A stretch of DNA of 64,000 nucleotides from Segatella copri (GCF_009495355.1 NZ_VZAD01000076.1:56154-120153); one strand, 5' to 3'; positions 45,011 through 55,011 are shown, numbered from the stretch's first letter. Notes: generated by a model from the letters alone, not told the origin. Program-made: numbers and translations.

Positions 45011-45374
45011 AAAATACGTAATTATTAGGTTTATTTTACTAAAACGATTACGTAATGTACGTGAGTGGGGTGAGAAGAGGAGTCTTTCAATCACACAGGT
45101 CTGCGTAGTTTTTGTTTCTATTTTCTATCATTCCGTGTTTCTCTATGCTTGTAAGCCAAAAAATATAGTCAGAATCCTTCTGTATAATTTTTCATCTATA
45201 GGCGTTACTTAACTGTGAAAAAAATATTTCCCAGTTAGGAAATTTTTTTTTTCAGTTGGGTAGATTCTTTTTTCCAGTTAGTCCATGGTTTTGGGGCAAT
45301 TATTGAATAAATATGCTGTATAATTATTCTTTTGTTTGCTTGGTTACTTAACATACTTACGATAGTTAAGTAAT

Positions 45375-45473
45375 GAGCCCACTTTAAAAAGTCATTTTTA
45401 CGAAAATCAGCTATTGATTCTCAAAAAGTTACAAAGACATAAAATGCGATTTTCGACTTTTTCAAGTGGGCTC
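45375..45473. repeat. 99-bp element with 19-bp inverted ends (possible MITE)
   Basis: GAGCCCACTTTAAAAAGTC (45375-45393) and GACTTTTTCAAGTGGGCTC (45455-45473) are inverted copies with one mismatch; inside, CGAAAATC and GATTTTCG pair again. No clear target-site duplication is visible. It could also act as a bidirectional terminator. Confidence 0.6.
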
Positions 45474-45502
45474 AGTTCGGTAATAATAAAAAAGAGGTAG
45501 CT

Positions 45503-46615
45503 TTATTGAAAGCTGTTGATAGTTTCCGCTATATACTTAGTTTCTTCCGAAGTCATCATCTGATGGCAGGGCAGACTGAGTTCCTGTTGGTGGATGCGTT
45601 CGGTGATGGGCAGGGAAAGCCTGTTCCATGATTTGTAGCAGGCTTGCTGATGGGGTGGGATGGGGTAATGAATCATCGTACCTATGCCATGCTGGCTTAG
45701 GTAAGTCTGCAGTTCGTCGCGCTTCTCGCAGAAGACGGGGAAGATGTGAACCACGTTTCGGCTCCAGTCGTCATACATCTGATGGGGAACCATGACCTTG
45801 GGATTGTTGATAAGTGAGAGATACTCTTTGGCACGTTGGCGGCGAGCCTCGTTGAGTAAGTCGAGGTGGCGAAGCTTTGCCGTAAGGACGGCAGCCTGCA
45901 TCTCGTCCATGCGCGAGTTGGTGCCCACGTATGGAAAGACATATTTACGGCTGCTGCCATAGTTGCCCAAGGCTCTCACAACCTCAGCCAACTCATGGTC
46001 GTTGGTAGTCACAGCTCCTGCATCGCCCAAGGCACCAAGGTTCTTGCCAGGATAGAAACTGTGGGCTGCCGCATTGCCTAAAGAACCTGTCTTTCTGTTG
46101 CCATACATGCATCCATGCGCCTGTGCGTTGTCCTCGAAGAGCAACAGGTTATGCTGCTGACAGAAACGCTCTATCGCCTCGGTCATGGCACATCTGCCGT
46201 ACAGATGGACTGTCATTACCGCCTTGGTGCGAGGTGTAAGAACCTGATGGAGCAGACGGTCGTCAATCTGTAAGGTCTCCCATCTCGGTTCTACGAGTAT
46301 GGGTTTCAACCGGCATTCTGTGATGGCAAGAATGGTGGCGATATAGGTGTTGGCAGGTACGATGATCTCGTCGCCCTCATGCAGTCGGCCCAGTTCCATT
46401 TCGCCTTTGAGCATCAGTTTTAGGGCATCCAGTCCGTTTCCGCACGGTATGCAGTACTGCGTGCCGATGTACTGGGCGTAAGCCTCAGCAAACTGCTGGT
46501 TGGCTTTGCCCTGCAGATACCATCCGCTCTCCACCACCTGATGGATGGCATCAAGGATGTCTTGTTGTAAAGGACTGTTGATGTCCTTGAGGTTGAGATA
46601 ATCGATGTGTTGCAT
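45503..46615 (-). CDS. DegT/DnrJ/EryC1-family PLP aminotransferase
   Basis: 370 residues from ATG 46615 ([20 protein letters not shown]); an upstream in-frame start at 46657 would lie beyond the promoter. It is a fold-type I PLP enzyme with [42 protein letters not shown] and the PLP-lysine motif [17 protein letters not shown]. The family transfers an amino group to keto-sugars for surface polysaccharides; it is most like the dTDP-3-oxo-hexose aminotransferases FdtB/QdtB (inference). No other nucleotide-sugar gene is adjacent. Two -7 elements precede it. Confidence 0.9.
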   Translation of the reverse strand: MQHIDYLNLKDINSPLQQDILDAIHQVVESGWYLQGKANQQFAEAYAQYIGTQYCIPCGNGLDALKLMLKGEMELGRLHEGDEIIVPANTYIATILAITECRLKPILVEPRWETLQIDDRLLHQVLTPRTKAVMTVHLYGRCAMTEAIERFCQQHNLLLFEDNAQAHGCMYGNRKTGSLGNAAAHSFYPGKNLGALGDAGAVTTNDHELAEVVRALGNYGSSRKYVFPYVGTNSRMDEMQAAVLTAKLRHLDLLNEARRQRAKEYLSLINNPKVMVPHQMYDDWSRNVVHIFPVFCEKRDELQTYLSQHGIGTMIHYPIPPHQQACYKSWNRLSLPITERIHQQELSLPCHQMMTSEETKYIAETINSFQ

Positions 46616-46635
46616 AGATATTTTTGTTGACTTTG

Positions 46636-46654
46636 CAAAGATATTGCAAAGATA
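46636..46654 (-). promoter_or_regulatory. Twin -7 elements of the aminotransferase gene
   Basis: TATCTTTG occurs twice on the minus strand, at 46647-46654 and 46636-46643, 11 bp apart. Confidence 0.6.
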
Positions 46655-46741
46655 CATATTTTCTTTGAGTTGCGGGCATTGTTTGCCATAAAAAATCAGA
46701 TGTTTTTATGGCTTGTGTATGGCTGGTTGAAAACTTTTGCT

Positions 46742-46749
46742 TATCTTTG
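46742..46749 (+). promoter_or_regulatory. -7 element of the plug-protein gene
   Basis: TATCTTTG ends only 5 nt before the ATG at 46755, so the message may be leaderless or nearly so. Confidence 0.6.
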
Positions 46750-46754
46750 CGCCT

Positions 46755-48023
46755 ATGAAGCATAAAAATCTTTTCAGCCTCTTGTGCCGTATGGTGTGGC
46801 TATGGGTGGCAGGTGTGATAGCCTTGCCAGTCGAGGCACAGCGTCATGTGATTTATAACCAGCGTATTGCCAGTCTGCAGGTAGTGGCAGGACAGCGATG
46901 GCAGGAAATGCCCGTTGCCCAGCTTGGTGAGCCTGTGCACATCGATTTCGATGACATGACCCACGACTATGAGCGTTATTCCTACAAGATAGAACATTGT
47001 GAAGCCGACTGGTCGGAGTCGCGTGAGATCTTTACCAGCGATTTCCTACAGGGATTCAATGGCGAACTAACCATCGACAACTACGAACAGTCGCTCAACA
47101 CCAATCATCTCTATACGCACTACAGTCTTACCATTCCCAACGAGCATTGCCGGCTGACGATGAGCGGCAACTACAAGCTGTCGGTCTTTGCCGATGATGA
47201 TGACAGCCATCCTGTCTTCACCGCCTGCTTTATGTTGGTGGACCCACAGATGAAGGTTTCCATGTCGGTGACGGGAAACACAGATATTGATATTTATCAC
47301 AGTCATCAGCAGGTGGCGATGGCGATAGACTATGGTGAGGTGAGAGTGACCGATCCTGCCCGACAGCTGAAGACCATCGTACTGCAGAACGGCAGATGGG
47401 ATAATGCAGTGACAGCACCGCGTGCGGAGTATGTGAATACCGAAGGGCAGAGTTGGAAGCATTGCCGACAGTTGATATTCGACGGTGGCAACGAGTATCA
47501 CAAGTTCGAGATGCTGGACCTCAGTCATACCACCATGGGGCTCGACAGCATCTTCTGGGACGGAAGCGAGGCACATGCCTATGTGATGGCAGACCTGCCG
47601 CGTCCCAACTATGTATACGACGAATCGGCGAACGGAGCTTTCTATATTCGCAACAGCGACAACATTGACAACACCTTTACTTCGGATTACGCCTGGGTGC
47701 ACTTCTTGTTGCAGGCGCCTCGTCAGCAGGGTGATGTGTATCTGAACGGAGCTTGGACTCAGGACAGTTTTCTGCCTCCTTACCGAATGGAATACAACGA
47801 AGCAGCTAAGGCATACGAGGGTGCCGTCCTGTTGAAGCAGGGCTACTACAGTTATCGCTATGTGGTGGTGAATGCCGATGGTACTACAAAACCCGTAACC
47901 ACTGAGGGCAGTTTCTATCAAACGAGAAACAAGTATCAGGTGTTAGTATATTATAAAGGTGTAGGCGACCGTACCGACCGCTTGTTAGGATACGGCGAAG
48001 TAATGGTAAAAGTAGAAAGTTAA
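46755..48023 (+). CDS. Type IX secretion system plug protein (DUF5103)
   Basis: 422 residues with a signal peptide (about residues 1-29, ending PVEAQ). The conserved start of the mature part, RIASLQVVAGQRWQEMPVAQLGEPVHIDFDD, and YSYKIEHCEADWSES, FLQGFNGELTIDNYEQSLNT, HYSLTIPNEHCRLTMSGNY and the C-terminal YNGAW-type VYLNGAWTQDSF identify the T9SS plug family, which closes the periplasmic side of the SprA translocon. Together with the sorting-type C-termini at 18750, 22848 and 57592 it implies an active type IX system; the core genes are elsewhere. Confidence 0.9.
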   Translation: MKHKNLFSLLCRMVWLWVAGVIALPVEAQRHVIYNQRIASLQVVAGQRWQEMPVAQLGEPVHIDFDDMTHDYERYSYKIEHCEADWSESREIFTSDFLQGFNGELTIDNYEQSLNTNHLYTHYSLTIPNEHCRLTMSGNYKLSVFADDDDSHPVFTACFMLVDPQMKVSMSVTGNTDIDIYHSHQQVAMAIDYGEVRVTDPARQLKTIVLQNGRWDNAVTAPRAEYVNTEGQSWKHCRQLIFDGGNEYHKFEMLDLSHTTMGLDSIFWDGSEAHAYVMADLPRPNYVYDESANGAFYIRNSDNIDNTFTSDYAWVHFLLQAPRQQGDVYLNGAWTQDSFLPPYRMEYNEAAKAYEGAVLLKQGYYSYRYVVVNADGTTKPVTTEGSFYQTRNKYQVLVYYKGVGDRTDRLLGYGEVMVKVES

Positions 48024-48035
48024 AGGAGATTTCTT

Positions 48036-48075
48036 AGAAGTCAAAGGAGTTAAGGAGTTAACTCCTTTGACTTCT
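48036..48075. terminator. Perfect 18-bp hairpin between convergent genes
   Basis: AGAAGTCAAAGGAGTTAA (48036-48053), loop GGAG, TTAACTCCTTTGACTTCT (48058-48075). It serves the plug gene and the DUF711 gene. Its sequence echoes the ends of the dispersed repeat. Confidence 0.8.
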
Positions 48076-48089
48076 ATTACTCCTTGTCT

Positions 48090-49454
48090 TTAGTTCTTGA
48101 AACTGTGGATAGGTGCAGGAATGCGTCCGACACGATTGACGAATGCAGAACAGCTGAACGAGTTGACAGGCATGATAGGTGCATGACCTAACAAACCACC
48201 AAAGTCAACACCGTCGCCCACCTTCATTCCTATGACTGGAATGACACGTACGGCAGTAGTCTTCTGGTTGATCATACCGATGGCAGCCTCGTCGGCGATA
48301 ATTCCTGAAATCGTTGTAGCAGGCGTGTCGCCAGGAATAGCTATCATGTCAAGACCCACAGAGCAGACACAAGTCATCGCCTCCAGTTTCTCGATGGTAA
48401 GGGCACCAGCCTCTACAGCATCGATCATACCCTGATCCTCGCTGACAGGGATAAAGGCACCGCTCAGACCGCCTACGTACGAAGATGCCATGATGCCGCC
48501 CTTCTTCACCTGGTCGTTGAGCAGGGCAAGAGCAGCAGTAGTGCCAGGAGCACCAGGATGCTCAAGACCAATCTCCTTCAGAATATCTGCCACGCTGTCG
48601 CCAATGGCAGGAGTAGGAGCCAATGAGAGGTCGATGATGCCGAAAGGAACCCCCAGTCGATGAGAAGCCTCTTTGGCTACTAATTGTCCTACACGTGTAA
48701 TCTTGAAGGCAGTGCGCTTGATGGTTTCGCAAAGCACCTCGAAACTCTCACCACGAACACTCTCCAAGGCATATTTCACTACACCAGGTCCGCTGACTCC
48801 CACGCTTACTACAGCATCAGCCTCGCTCACGCCGTGGAAGGCACCAGCCATAAAGGGGTTGTCGTCTGGAGCATTGCAGAGTACAACGAGTTTGGCACAA
48901 CCCAAAGAACCCTTTTCCTTGGTATTCTCGGCAGTATCCTTTACGATTTCACCCATCAGGCGAACCGCATCCATATTAATACCGGTCTTGGTAGAGCCCA
49001 CATTGATAGAACTGCATACAAAATCGGTCTGCGCCAAAGCCTGAGGAATAGAGCGTATCAAGAGTTCATCGCTCTTGCTCATTCCCTTGGAAACGATGGC
49101 AGAGTAACCACCCAGGAAGTTGACACCCAACTCTTTGGCACACTTGTCCAAAGTCTTGGCAATCTTCACGTAGTCGTCTGTTGTCTTGCAGGCAGAGCCA
49201 CCCACCAGGGCAATAGGAGTAACAGAGATGCGCTTGTTGACGATAGGCACACCAAACTCCTTGGAAATATCCTCGCCCGTCTTCACCAAGTTTTTGGCCA
49301 GTCGGGTAATCTTCTTGTATATGTTGTCGCAGAGTACGTCCACCTCAGTCGCAGCACAGTCCAACAGGTTGATACCCATTGTGATGGTGCGCACGTCGAG
49401 ATTTTCCTTCTCTATCATCTTGTTGGTTTCAATAACCTCAGAAATATTGATCAT
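48090..49454 (-). CDS. PFL/DUF711-family protein (UPF0210)
   Basis: 454 residues, no signal peptide. The family is related to pyruvate-formate-lyase-like folds: [66 protein letters not shown] and [15 protein letters not shown] are its conserved blocks. It has no glycyl-radical motif. Biochemical role is unknown to me. An ACT-domain gene lies 119 nt upstream on the same strand; the pair occurs together in many bacteria and archaea. Confidence 0.9.
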   Translation of the reverse strand: MINISEVIETNKMIEKENLDVRTITMGINLLDCAATEVDVLCDNIYKKITRLAKNLVKTGEDISKEFGVPIVNKRISVTPIALVGGSACKTTDDYVKIAKTLDKCAKELGVNFLGGYSAIVSKGMSKSDELLIRSIPQALAQTDFVCSSINVGSTKTGINMDAVRLMGEIVKDTAENTKEKGSLGCAKLVVLCNAPDDNPFMAGAFHGVSEADAVVSVGVSGPGVVKYALESVRGESFEVLCETIKRTAFKITRVGQLVAKEASHRLGVPFGIIDLSLAPTPAIGDSVADILKEIGLEHPGAPGTTAALALLNDQVKKGGIMASSYVGGLSGAFIPVSEDQGMIDAVEAGALTIEKLEAMTCVCSVGLDMIAIPGDTPATTISGIIADEAAIGMINQKTTAVRVIPVIGMKVGDGVDFGGLLGHAPIMPVNSFSCSAFVNRVGRIPAPIHSFKN

Positions 49455-49573
49455 CTTAATTTATAGTCTTATTTCACTTAGATACATTAAATTTTCCTTT
49501 GACGAAGAAAAGTCCTTTCTTCACAGAATAGTCTGTCGTCTTACCGCTTAGCATCGGCAGACTTAGATAGCAA

Positions 49574-49846
49574 TTAGATTCTGTGCATCATGTCGAAGAT
49601 TTCCTCGCGCTGGCATTTCACCTGAACGCCCATGTCTTCGCCAATCTTTTTGAGTTCGTCGGCAATGTCTTCGAAAGATTTCTTCATTTTAGCCATATCG
49701 ACAATCATCATCATGTTGAAATAATCCTGCACGATGGTCTGTGAGATGTCGAGAATGTTGATGTCGTTTTCTGCAAGATAAGTACACACTTTGGCAATGA
49801 TACCTACTGTATCCTTACCTACCACTGTAATAATCGTTCTGTTCAT
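49574..49846 (-). CDS. ACT-domain protein (UPF0237)
   Basis: 90 residues from ATG 49846; 14 more in-frame codons upstream lack family resemblance. One ACT domain: NRTIITVVGKDTVGIIAKVC, NDINILDISQTIV, FNMMMIVDMA. ACT domains bind amino acids or similar small ligands and regulate partners. Partner is probably the DUF711 protein encoded downstream. Similar to the GcvR-like single-ACT group. Confidence 0.92.
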   Translation of the reverse strand: MNRTIITVVGKDTVGIIAKVCTYLAENDINILDISQTIVQDYFNMMMIVDMAKMKKSFEDIADELKKIGEDMGVQVKCQREEIFDMMHRI

Positions 49847-49997
49847 GAATGAATTCCTTTTTAAAAATGGGTTTAAATTGTCTGGCAAAAGTACAATATT
49901 CTTGCCAAATAACCAAATAAATGGTAGAAAATCAATAAAAACGAGCTCGTTTTGCCATAAAAAATGTTTTTATCTTCGTCAAATCGGATATTTCATT

Positions 49998-50005
49998 TAT
50001 CTTTG
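49998..50005 (+). promoter_or_regulatory. -7 element of the metal efflux operon
   Basis: TATCTTTG 21 nt before the ATG at 50027; the first of four genes running to 56253. Confidence 0.6.
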
Positions 50006-50026
50006 CAGAATCTATGCATTAAGATT

Positions 50027-50431
50027 ATGAAACGACGACTATACATATTCTCCATTTGGATTGCCACAATGGGTATGCTTCTCTCGACGGTGATGCTTCA
50101 TCATCATCATTATGAGCGTATCTGTATGGTTGTGGAGGTGTGTAGTCAGGACGGAAGTCTGAATGATGAGCATACAGAGCATCATGATACTGAGCACGAA
50201 GGCTGCCAGGTGAAGCAGATGCATCATTTCATAGTCAAGAACCGGGTGGTGAAGTCTGCCGTCAAAAAGCTTTTTGATGCCCATCATCTGCTGGTCTTTG
50301 TTCTTCCTGCAGAAGCGTGTTTCTTCTGTCTTTCTGCCTGTGTGGCAACAGAGTGGCAGGCTCTCACCTTGCCTTTGTCCGAAGAATCGTGTTCTGCTTT
50401 CAGCAGGCGCGGACCTCCCTTGTTCTCTTAA
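50027..50431 (+). CDS. His/Cys-rich membrane-anchored protein at the head of the metal efflux operon
   Basis: 134 residues from ATG 50027; in-frame codons upstream lie before the promoter. An N-terminal hydrophobic segment (about residues 5-24) is followed by HHHHYERIC and a His/Glu-rich stretch with HTEHHDTEHEGC and MHH, then LPAEACFFCLSACVA. The metal-ligand content and the position before the adaptor gene suggest a periplasmic metal-binding or sensing role, like the small DUF6769-type proteins seen before Bacteroidota RND operons (weak recall). 132 nt separate it from the adaptor. Confidence 0.7.
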   Translation: MKRRLYIFSIWIATMGMLLSTVMLHHHHYERICMVVEVCSQDGSLNDEHTEHHDTEHEGCQVKQMHHFIVKNRVVKSAVKKLFDAHHLLVFVLPAEACFFCLSACVATEWQALTLPLSEESCSAFSRRGPPLFS

Positions 50432-50563
50432 TTGTTTTTCATATACAGACCCATGTTGCCCTTTGCTGTTTGAAGTAAAGGTATGATAGGGGGCTTGCGT
50501 TGATGTCTTTGCTGCATGCAAGGGCATATTAAAGTTCAATAATTAACAAGCAATTCAAGAGAA

Positions 50564-51751
50564 ATGATAAAAAGAATTTTGATAGTAGTGGCAGCAACCG
50601 CTGTCGCCATCTTGTGCTTCACCCTATGGCAGAAGTCGCAAGTAGAGAATCCACATGCCGACGAGCATGAACATGAGGAACATGTGGATGTGGAAAATAT
50701 CCTGTTGAACGAGAAACAGATCAAGGCCGTCGACCTGAAGTGGGGGAATGTGGAAACACGAGAGCTTGATGCCACGATACAGGTCAATGGAGCCCTGGTG
50801 CTTCGTGCTCAAAACATCGGAATGGTTACCTCACTGATGGGTGGCGTGGTGAAGAATGTTTACGTGAAGGAAGGACAGCAAGTTGCTAAAGGCCAGATTG
50901 TTGCTGCGATAGAGAATACTGATGTTCTTTCTTTGCAGCGGGAATACTTTACCACTTATCAGGAGTGTGAGTCTGCCCGACAGGAGATGGAACGCCAGAA
51001 GTTGTTGGCTTCCAATGGCGCTGGGGTGAAGAAGAATATGCAGATGGCACGGAAAGATTATCAAGTGGCTCGTGCCAGTATGGTGGGTATTGCCCGTCAG
51101 TTGCAGCAGATTGGCATTTCTGCACCATCGGTAGCCAAGGGCCATTTCACTTCTGTCTTCCCCTTGCGTGCTCCGGTGAGCGGTACGGTGAGTGAGCTGA
51201 CAGCCTCGTTGGGAAGTTATGCCGACATGCAGACTCCTCTGATGAAGATCAGCAACAACAAGGCTGTGGAATGCGACCTCAACGTATTTGAAAAAGACCT
51301 GGGCAAGATAAAGAATGGCAACCGCGTGTTCCTTTCCCTTACCAATCAGCCAGGAGTGAAGTTGACAGGCAAGGTATACGGCATGAACGAAAGCTTCAAC
51401 AAGGGCACGAAGAGTGTGGCGGTGCATGTAAAACTCGATGCGGCACCAGGCGCCAAACTCTTTGACGGCATGTATGTGTCGGGACAGATAGCCACCGGGC
51501 GACAGATGTGTTTTGCCCTGCCCAATAAAGCTATCGTGAGTGCAGAAGGCAAGCAGTATGTTTTTGCCCTCAATCATGAACCTAAGAACGGAGAGTACAG
51601 TTTCTCGCGCCATGAGGTGACGACAGGTGTCAGCACGGATGGATATACAGAGGTAGCCCTCTGCAAGCATATCAAGGAAGGACTGAAGATAGTTACCGAC
51701 AATGCTTTCTATCTGGCTTCGATGACGGGTGAGCATGGTGATGAACACTAA
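50564..51751 (+). CDS. RND heavy-metal efflux, periplasmic adaptor (CusB/CzcB-like)
   Basis: 395 residues. An N-terminal membrane anchor/signal (about residues 4-22) precedes a His-rich segment HADEHEHEEHVD that may bind metal. Then come the lipoyl/barrel-sandwich halves (GGVVKNVYVKEGQQVAKGQI and FPLRAPVSGTVSELTASLGS) around a helical hairpin (about residues 125-175), the beta-barrel (NRVFLSLTNQPGVKLTGKVY) and a membrane-proximal domain. It bridges the inner-membrane pump and the TolC channel. 26 nt before the pump gene. Confidence 0.93.
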   Translation: MIKRILIVVAATAVAILCFTLWQKSQVENPHADEHEHEEHVDVENILLNEKQIKAVDLKWGNVETRELDATIQVNGALVLRAQNIGMVTSLMGGVVKNVYVKEGQQVAKGQIVAAIENTDVLSLQREYFTTYQECESARQEMERQKLLASNGAGVKKNMQMARKDYQVARASMVGIARQLQQIGISAPSVAKGHFTSVFPLRAPVSGTVSELTASLGSYADMQTPLMKISNNKAVECDLNVFEKDLGKIKNGNRVFLSLTNQPGVKLTGKVYGMNESFNKGTKSVAVHVKLDAAPGAKLFDGMYVSGQIATGRQMCFALPNKAIVSAEGKQYVFALNHEPKNGEYSFSRHEVTTGVSTDGYTEVALCKHIKEGLKIVTDNAFYLASMTGEHGDEH

Positions 51752-51777
51752 GTATGATAGAATAAACACACATCACT

Positions 51778-54700
51778 ATGTTTCAGAAACTTATCACATA
51801 TTCGATACACCATAAGATGGTGGTCGGAATCCTGACTGTGGCTTTGGCAGTATGGGGCATCTGGTCGTTGGTGCATCTGCCTTTCGACTCTACCCCCGAT
51901 ATTACCAATAATCAGGTGCAGGTCATCACGCAGGCCCCTTCGCTTGGAGCCCAGGAGGTGGAACAGTATATTACCAGTCCGATAGAGATGGCGCTTGCCA
52001 ACATTCCCCGTCAGGAAGAACGCAGAAGTATTTCGCGCAGCGGCTTGTCGGTAGTGACACTTGTCTTTGATGATGGTGCCGATATCTATTGGGCGCGTTC
52101 GCAAATCAGTCAGGTGCTCGAGGCTGTTGCCAAGGAGTTGCCTGCCAATGCCGATACCGAATTAGGGCCTATAGCTACAGGTTTGGGCGAGATATTCCAC
52201 TATACTGTACGACCCGAGAAAGGTTATGAGGACCGCTATTCTCTCACCCAGTTGCGCACCATTCAGGACTGGATAGTACGCAAGCAGTTGGCAGGAACGC
52301 CAGGTGTGGCAGAGGTCAGCGGATGGGGAGGCTACGTCAAGCAGTATGAGGTGGCTGTAGACACAGACCAGTTGAATGCCAACGGCCTTACCATCAGCGA
52401 CCTGTTTGATGCCTTGCAGCGCAACAATGCCAATACCGGCGGAAGTTATATCGAGCAGAACTCCAATCAGTATTACATCCGTGGACTGGGTGTGGTAAAA
52501 TCGTTCGACGATATTGCCAACGTCACCGTCAAGACAATAGAAGGAACTCCTGTCAGAATCAAGGATGTGGCAAAAGTGCAGGAAGGACACGCCACCCGTT
52601 TCGGAGCCGTGACAAGAAACGGCGAGGGTGAAGTGGTGGCAGGTATCGCCATCATGCTGAAGGGTGAGAACTTCCAGCAGGTCATCAAGAACGTGAAGGA
52701 GCGTATCAATCAGATACAGAAGTCTCTGCCCGAAGGTGTGGTGATAGAACCCTTTATCGACCGCACTAACTTGGTGGAGCGAGTGGAGGGAACCATTGCC
52801 CACAACCTGATAGCAGGCGGACTTATCGTCATCTTCGTATTGGTTCTCTTCTTGGGCAACTGGCGTGCCGGTCTGGTAGTGGCGAGTGTCATTCCGCTGA
52901 GTATGCTCTTTGCCTTTGCTCTGATGAAAGCCTTTGGTGTGGATGGCAACCTGATGAGTCTGGGAGCCATCGACTTCGGAATGATAGTCGATTCGGCGGT
53001 TATCATCGTCGAGGCTGTGGTGACACATATCAACAGGGGCGATTTCTCGCAGCCTGGTGTGCGTGCAGCCTATATAGCCCGACATACGGCAGGAGGTGGT
53101 TTCGCCCTTACCCAGGCAGAGATGGATGCAGAGGTGCATTATTCCGCCTCGCGTATCAGACAGAGTGCAGCTTTTGGTGAGATTATCATCATGATCGTGT
53201 ACATTCCGCTGATGACGCTTGTCGGTATCGAGGGAAAGATGTTCCGTCCCATGGCGTTCACCGTGTTCTTTGCCATCTTGGGTGCTTTCATCCTTTCGCT
53301 TACCTATGTGCCCATGGCGAGCAGTCTGTTCCTGAGTCGTAAGGTACACACGAAGGCTACTTTCTCCGACCGGATGATCAGTCGGCTTCAGACCTGGTAT
53401 CGTCCTGTGTTGGAATGGGTGTTGCGCCGTCGTAAGGATGTGATTACCGCTGCCGTGGCACTTTGTTGTGTGAGTGTGGTGGGACTCAAGTTCCTGGGAG
53501 GTGAGTTTATTCCAAGTCTCGACGAGGGTGACTTTGCTGTGGAGATGAGTATGGCGCAGGGTACGTCGCTCTCTCAGATGGTGGAAACCTGCACCAAGGC
53601 AGAGAAACTCCTGAAGTCTGAATATCCCGAGGTGAAGCAGGTGGTGAGTCGAATCGGTAGTGCGGAGATTCCTACCGACCCGATGCCAGTGGAGCGTGCC
53701 GACATCATGGTGGCTCTGAAGCCCAAGGCAGAATGGACTTCGGCAACGACCACCAGCGACCTGATGGAGAAGATGGAGGCTACGCTGAAGAATATTCCCG
53801 GTATGGAGGCTGAGTTCTCACAACCCATACAGATGCGTAACAATGAGCTGCTTACGGGTATCAAGCAAGATGTGGCCATCAAGATTTTCGGCGACGACCT
53901 CAACACGCTTATCCAGCAGGCAGAGAAGGTGGGCAAGATGATCAGTAATGTGAGAGGTGTGAGCGGAGTCATGGTGGAACAGGTGGCAGGTTTGCCTCAG
54001 ATACAGGTGAGGTGCAACCATGAGCGCATGGCGGAGTATGGTGTCAGCGTGGACGATGTGAACCAGGTGCTTGAGACTGCTTTTGCCGGAGGAATAGCAG
54101 GAGTTGTGTTTGAGGGCGAGAGAAAGTTTGACATCGTGTTGCGACTCGACAAGGATGTGCGCACCATAGAGGCATTGCAGACGCTTGCCATCCCCGTGAG
54201 TGCAGGTCAACAGGAAGGCCCGGCTGCTGTGACTGTTCCTTTGAACCAGTTGGCTGATATCGTCTACGAAACGGCCCCAGCCCAGGTGTCGCATGAGGAC
54301 GGTGCCCGTCGCATCTATGTGGGATTCAATGTGAAGGGACGCGATGTTCAGAGTACAGTCGATGAGATTCAGCACTTGCTCGACAGCAAGTTGCAGTTGC
54401 CCGACGGTTATTATTACACCTATGGCGGAGAGTTCAAGAACCTGCAGAGTGCCGTCAACCGTCTGATGATAGTTGTACCTTTGGCGCTTGTCATCATTCT
54501 CTTGCTGCTCTATGCCACGGTGAAGAGTGTCCGCGAGTCGCTCTTTGTTTTCTCTGCCATTCCTTTTGCAGCCATTGGTGGTGTGTGGGCGCTGTGGTTG
54601 CGCGACATGCCTTTCTCTATCTCGGCAGGAGTAGGCTTTATAGCGCTCTTTGGCGTGTCGGTGCTCAACGGCATCGTACTTATCGGACAGATGAATCAGA

Positions 54701-54963
54701 TGCAACGGGAGGGCGTGACCGATGTTCAGAAGCGCATCATAGACAGTTGTATGATCCGTCTTCGTCCTGTACTCATGACGGCGCTGGTGGCTTCCATGGG
54801 TTTCCTGCCTATGGCGCTCTCGCATGGTGATGGAGCTGAGGTGCAGAGACCTTTGGCTACTGTGGTCATAGGTGGACTTATCACCTCCACTTTGCTCACT
54901 CTCCTTGTCCTGCCTGCCATCTATAAGACGTTTACGAAGGGAAGTGAAGAATTAATGAAATGA
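51778..54963 (+). CDS. RND heavy-metal efflux pump (CzcA/CusA family)
   Basis: 1061 residues with twelve membrane segments and two large periplasmic loops; a proton-driven trimeric pump. N-terminal MVVGILTVALAVWGIWSLVH, then LPFDSTPDITNNQVQV, is typical of heavy-metal RND proteins. The membrane-segment-4 signature reads D399-FGMIVD405-SAVIIVE412, the DFG...D...E type of divalent-cation (Zn/Co/Cd/Ni) pumps rather than the Cu/Ag type. Other landmarks are YIPLMTLVGIEGKMFRPMAF and GEFIPSLDEGDFAVEM. Substrate choice is inference from that motif. Confidence 0.95.
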   Translation: MFQKLITYSIHHKMVVGILTVALAVWGIWSLVHLPFDSTPDITNNQVQVITQAPSLGAQEVEQYITSPIEMALANIPRQEERRSISRSGLSVVTLVFDDGADIYWARSQISQVLEAVAKELPANADTELGPIATGLGEIFHYTVRPEKGYEDRYSLTQLRTIQDWIVRKQLAGTPGVAEVSGWGGYVKQYEVAVDTDQLNANGLTISDLFDALQRNNANTGGSYIEQNSNQYYIRGLGVVKSFDDIANVTVKTIEGTPVRIKDVAKVQEGHATRFGAVTRNGEGEVVAGIAIMLKGENFQQVIKNVKERINQIQKSLPEGVVIEPFIDRTNLVERVEGTIAHNLIAGGLIVIFVLVLFLGNWRAGLVVASVIPLSMLFAFALMKAFGVDGNLMSLGAIDFGMIVDSAVIIVEAVVTHINRGDFSQPGVRAAYIARHTAGGGFALTQAEMDAEVHYSASRIRQSAAFGEIIIMIVYIPLMTLVGIEGKMFRPMAFTVFFAILGAFILSLTYVPMASSLFLSRKVHTKATFSDRMISRLQTWYRPVLEWVLRRRKDVITAAVALCCVSVVGLKFLGGEFIPSLDEGDFAVEMSMAQGTSLSQMVETCTKAEKLLKSEYPEVKQVVSRIGSAEIPTDPMPVERADIMVALKPKAEWTSATTTSDLMEKMEATLKNIPGMEAEFSQPIQMRNNELLTGIKQDVAIKIFGDDLNTLIQQAEKVGKMISNVRGVSGVMVEQVAGLPQIQVRCNHERMAEYGVSVDDVNQVLETAFAGGIAGVVFEGERKFDIVLRLDKDVRTIEALQTLAIPVSAGQQEGPAAVTVPLNQLADIVYETAPAQVSHEDGARRIYVGFNVKGRDVQSTVDEIQHLLDSKLQLPDGYYYTYGGEFKNLQSAVNRLMIVVPLALVIILLLLYATVKSVRESLFVFSAIPFAAIGGVWALWLRDMPFSISAGVGFIALFGVSVLNGIVLIGQMNQMQREGVTDVQKRIIDSCMIRLRPVLMTALVASMGFLPMALSHGDGAEVQRPLATVVIGGLITSTLLTLLVLPAIYKTFTKGSEELMK

Positions 54964-55011
54964 AGAGTGAAAACTTCTAAACTCAGCGAAACTTGAGTAA
55001 AAATAAAAAAT

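Larger units (their letters stand above)
44938..45502. other. 565-base gap without a gene; promoter, phased A/T-tracts, inverted repeats
   Basis: No credible ORF. Contents: uxaC promoter (44978-45010); CAGTT units with T-tracts at about 21 bp period (45211-45290); a TTACTTAAC/GTTAAGTAA hairpin (45344-45373); a 99 bp element with 19 bp inverted ends (45375-45473). Confidence 0.7.

Noticed and set aside
45375..45473. Complete insertion sequence
   Set aside because: Only about 100 bp, with no coding capacity and no clear target-site duplication; kept only as a possible MITE.
52162..53349. 395-codon minus-strand frame opposite the metal pump
   Set aside because: Antisense of the RND gene; composition (His, Thr, Asp) is typical of such shadows.
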